Shown here piece after piece: positions 6,217-7,356 of a stretch of 7,356 bases of DNA. The stretch spans positions 1 through 7,356 of the forward strand of contig JARKOC010000122.1 in the NCBI GenBank assembly GCA_029975915.1, written 5' to 3'. Made by a program: the position numbers and the translations under genes. Below the pieces are notes generated by a model. It ran no database searches. It had not been told where the DNA came from and saw only the letters and a list, made by a program, of their open reading frames with translations. Numbering within the stretch: the first letter of the stretch is position 1; each line of letters begins with the position of its first letter. The stretch is from Bryobacteraceae bacterium (GTDB lineage: Bacteria; Acidobacteriota; Terriglobia; Bryobacterales; Bryobacteraceae).

Positions 6217-7038
6217 TCAACCGGGCAGACGCTCGATGATCGCGGCAACCGTCGTGTAGTCGATCACGAGCGTCCCGCCGACGGCGTCTATCGCCTCTCC
6301 CATCCCCCGGAGCAGTACGTCGAGCTTGTCCTTCGGGAGGCGGTTGATGCCACCGGCGGTCGAGGTCTGTTCAAGCCAGGCGTCGCGTCCGACCGTCGCC
6401 TGCCACTCGAAGGTCAGGCGCTCCACTGGCCCGAATACGCCGGTCGCGCGGAGACCGTCGGCTGTCTGGTCGATGATCGAGCCGTAGGGATCGGCTTGCG
6501 GCGAAGCGGTCCAGGGGTTGAAGGGGAGGCCCGTATCGAGGGACGCGAAGACCTTCGCGAATTCGGCAGCGACCTCCGGCGACGGAATGGCTGCGTTCCA
6601 GAAGACCGCGAGCCGACCGCGGGGGTGCAGCACGCTGGCGGCGTTCGCGGCGCCGGCGATCGGATCAGCCCAATGCCAGGTCTGCCCGGCGATCACGCCG
6701 TCGAACGTCCGCCCTGCTGGATCCCAATCCTCGAATCGGCCGGCCTCGACCTCGAAGCCCTTCCTGCGTGCGACCGCTGCCATCTTCGGATCAGGTTCGA
6801 CGCCGAGCACCGCGAACCCACGGTCTCGGAACGGCTCGGCCGAGATGCCGGTGCCGATCCCGACATCGAGCACCGCGTGGCCGGGCAGCCGTTCGACGAT
6901 GGCGTCGATGAGTGCGGCCGGATACCGGGGTCGTGCGCGGTCGTACTTCTCCGCAATCGATCCGAACGCTTGGGCGATCTCGGGGTGACGGTGCGCGGCG
7001 TCATCCGCCGGAGGTGTCGGCGAGGCTGGAGTGACCAT
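6217..7038 (-). CDS. Class I SAM-dependent methyltransferase (273 aa)
   Basis: This is a full-length Rossmann-fold methyltransferase. After a Pro/Ala-rich lead come AFGSIAEKYDRARPRYP (24-40), a segment typical of methyltransferase type 11-like proteins, and motif I VLDVGIGTG (56-64), which binds SAM. The motif II acidic residue is in VEPDPKM (80-86, E81), followed by FDGVIAGQTWHWAD (112-125) and the strand GRLAVFWN (141-148). The C-terminal 120 residues would form the substrate-side region. The substrate cannot be told from sequence; small molecules are usual for this group. The ATG at 7038 has no strong ribosome site, and a 6-base hairpin (7041-7057) lies 2 bases upstream. The high GC content matches chromosomal neighbours, unlike the operon beyond 5925. 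The downstream end, 291 bases before that operon, may mark the island boundary. Confidence 0.87.
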   Translation of the reverse strand: MVTPASPTPPADDAAHRHPEIAQAFGSIAEKYDRARPRYPAALIDAIVERLPGHAVLDVGIGTGISAEPFRDRGFAVLGVEPDPKMAAVARRKGFEVEAGRFEDWDPAGRTFDGVIAGQTWHWADPIAGAANAASVLHPRGRLAVFWNAAIPSPEVAAEFAKVFASLDTGLPFNPWTASPQADPYGSIIDQTADGLRATGVFGPVERLTFEWQATVGRDAWLEQTSTAGGINRLPKDKLDVLLRGMGEAIDAVGGTLVIDYTTVAAIIERLPG

Positions 7039-7040
7039 GT

Positions 7041-7057
7041 GCCCACTGTAGGTGGGC
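7041..7057. promoter_or_regulatory. Inverted repeat just before the methyltransferase start
   Basis: GCCCAC-TGTAG-GTGGGC is a perfect 6+5+6 inverted repeat ending 2 bases from the ATG on the minus strand. If transcribed it would fold over the ribosome-binding region; as DNA it could be an operator. Which of these applies, if either, cannot be read from the sequence. Confidence 0.35.
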
Positions 7058-7124
7058 GGTCTCGCTGACCATTTGGTTGCCGAGCAGCGTGGGTCAGGAG
7101 GTTGGCTTGATGCCCAGCACGTCT

Positions 7125-7356
7125 TCAGGCCTCGGGGATGACACGGTCGAAGAACGCCGGCCGGGGCACGTCAGGGTCGGGGCCGTTGCGCACGCCCCGG
7201 TCGAGAGCATCGATACGGCTCAGCTCGTCGGCCGACAGCTCGAAGTCGAACACGTCGAAGTTCTCCGCGATCCGGCCCGGGTTGGTCGACTTCGGGATCG
7301 CCGAGCGGCCCTGCTGAAGGTGCCAGCGCAGCATGATCTGTGCCGGCGTCTTCCCG
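7125..7356 (-). CDS. Aldo/keto reductase, C-terminal part (partial)
   Basis: This is the last 77 codons of a gene that enters from the right edge. The segment GKTPAQIMLRWHLQQG is the usual helix before the cofactor loop. SAIPKSTNPGRIAENFDVFD carries the Lys-Ser that contacts the NADPH phosphate in this family, and FELSADELSRIDALDRG is the conserved C-terminal helix. The tail NGPDPDVPRPAFF resembles the 2,5-diketo-D-gluconate reductase-like (AKR5) subgroup. The catalytic Asp-Tyr-Lys-His tetrad lies outside the window. These enzymes reduce aldehydes or ketones with NADPH in the cytosol. The gene lies 86 bases upstream of the methyltransferase gene on the same strand, so co-transcription is possible but not shown. 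Confidence 0.9.
   Translation of the reverse strand, partial: GKTPAQIMLRWHLQQGRSAIPKSTNPGRIAENFDVFDFELSADELSRIDALDRGVRNGPDPDVPRPAFFDRVIPEA

Noticed and set aside
6094..7068. A 324-codon plus-strand open frame
   Set aside because: It lies opposite the methyltransferase gene, whose frame has clear motifs. The plus-strand product is Arg/Gly/Asp-rich without any domain and is a typical antisense shadow in GC-rich DNA.
1..7356. CRISPR arrays, tRNA genes, rRNA, complete insertion sequences or integrase genes
   Set aside because: No regularly spaced repeats, tRNA-like T-loop and acceptor pairing, or transposase motifs were seen on either strand.

Overview
The window is high-GC DNA with GC-rich third codon positions, frequent GTG starts and a leaderless-type promoter. 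This fits an actinobacterium (Mycobacterium, Nocardia or Rhodococcus-like), although nothing here fixes the genus. It reads as a small defence or accessory island whose right end joins ordinary chromosomal metabolism genes.

Left part (1-1265): the first 137 codons of a type I restriction-modification methyltransferase (HsdM), on the minus strand and running off the left edge. Behind it lie about 850 bases without a convincing intact gene. This stretch holds operator-like dyads (485-498 and 616-634), a 12-base direct repeat and a probable decayed coding stretch (about 949-1232). Centre-left (1266-3770): one large plus-strand gene for an 834-residue ABC-type ATPase fused to a TOPRIM nuclease domain, of the OLD (overcoming lysogenization defect) class. 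It has a long C-terminal extension and no GajB-like helicase beside it.

Centre (about 3840-4197): a broken minus-strand gene fragment in two frames. Centre-right (4188-5925): a compact minus-strand operon of three genes joined by two ATGA stop/start overlaps. The order is a TIGR04255-family protein, then a 167-residue protein, then a 160-residue protein. The DNA is visibly more AT-rich than its surroundings, and a TAnnnT -10 box sits 6 bases before the first ATG. This trio is the best candidate here for an undescribed system. No biochemical function can be read from it.

Right part (5926-7356): about 290 bases with a 9-base tandem repeat, then a class I SAM-dependent methyltransferase and the C-terminal end of an aldo/keto reductase, both on the minus strand and both housekeeping-like.

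Working together: HsdM would belong to a host-protecting modification complex whose other subunits are outside the window. The OLD-type nuclease is plausibly an independent anti-phage or DNA-processing effector. The trio is linked to them only by proximity and by its atypical composition, so a defensive role for it is inference.
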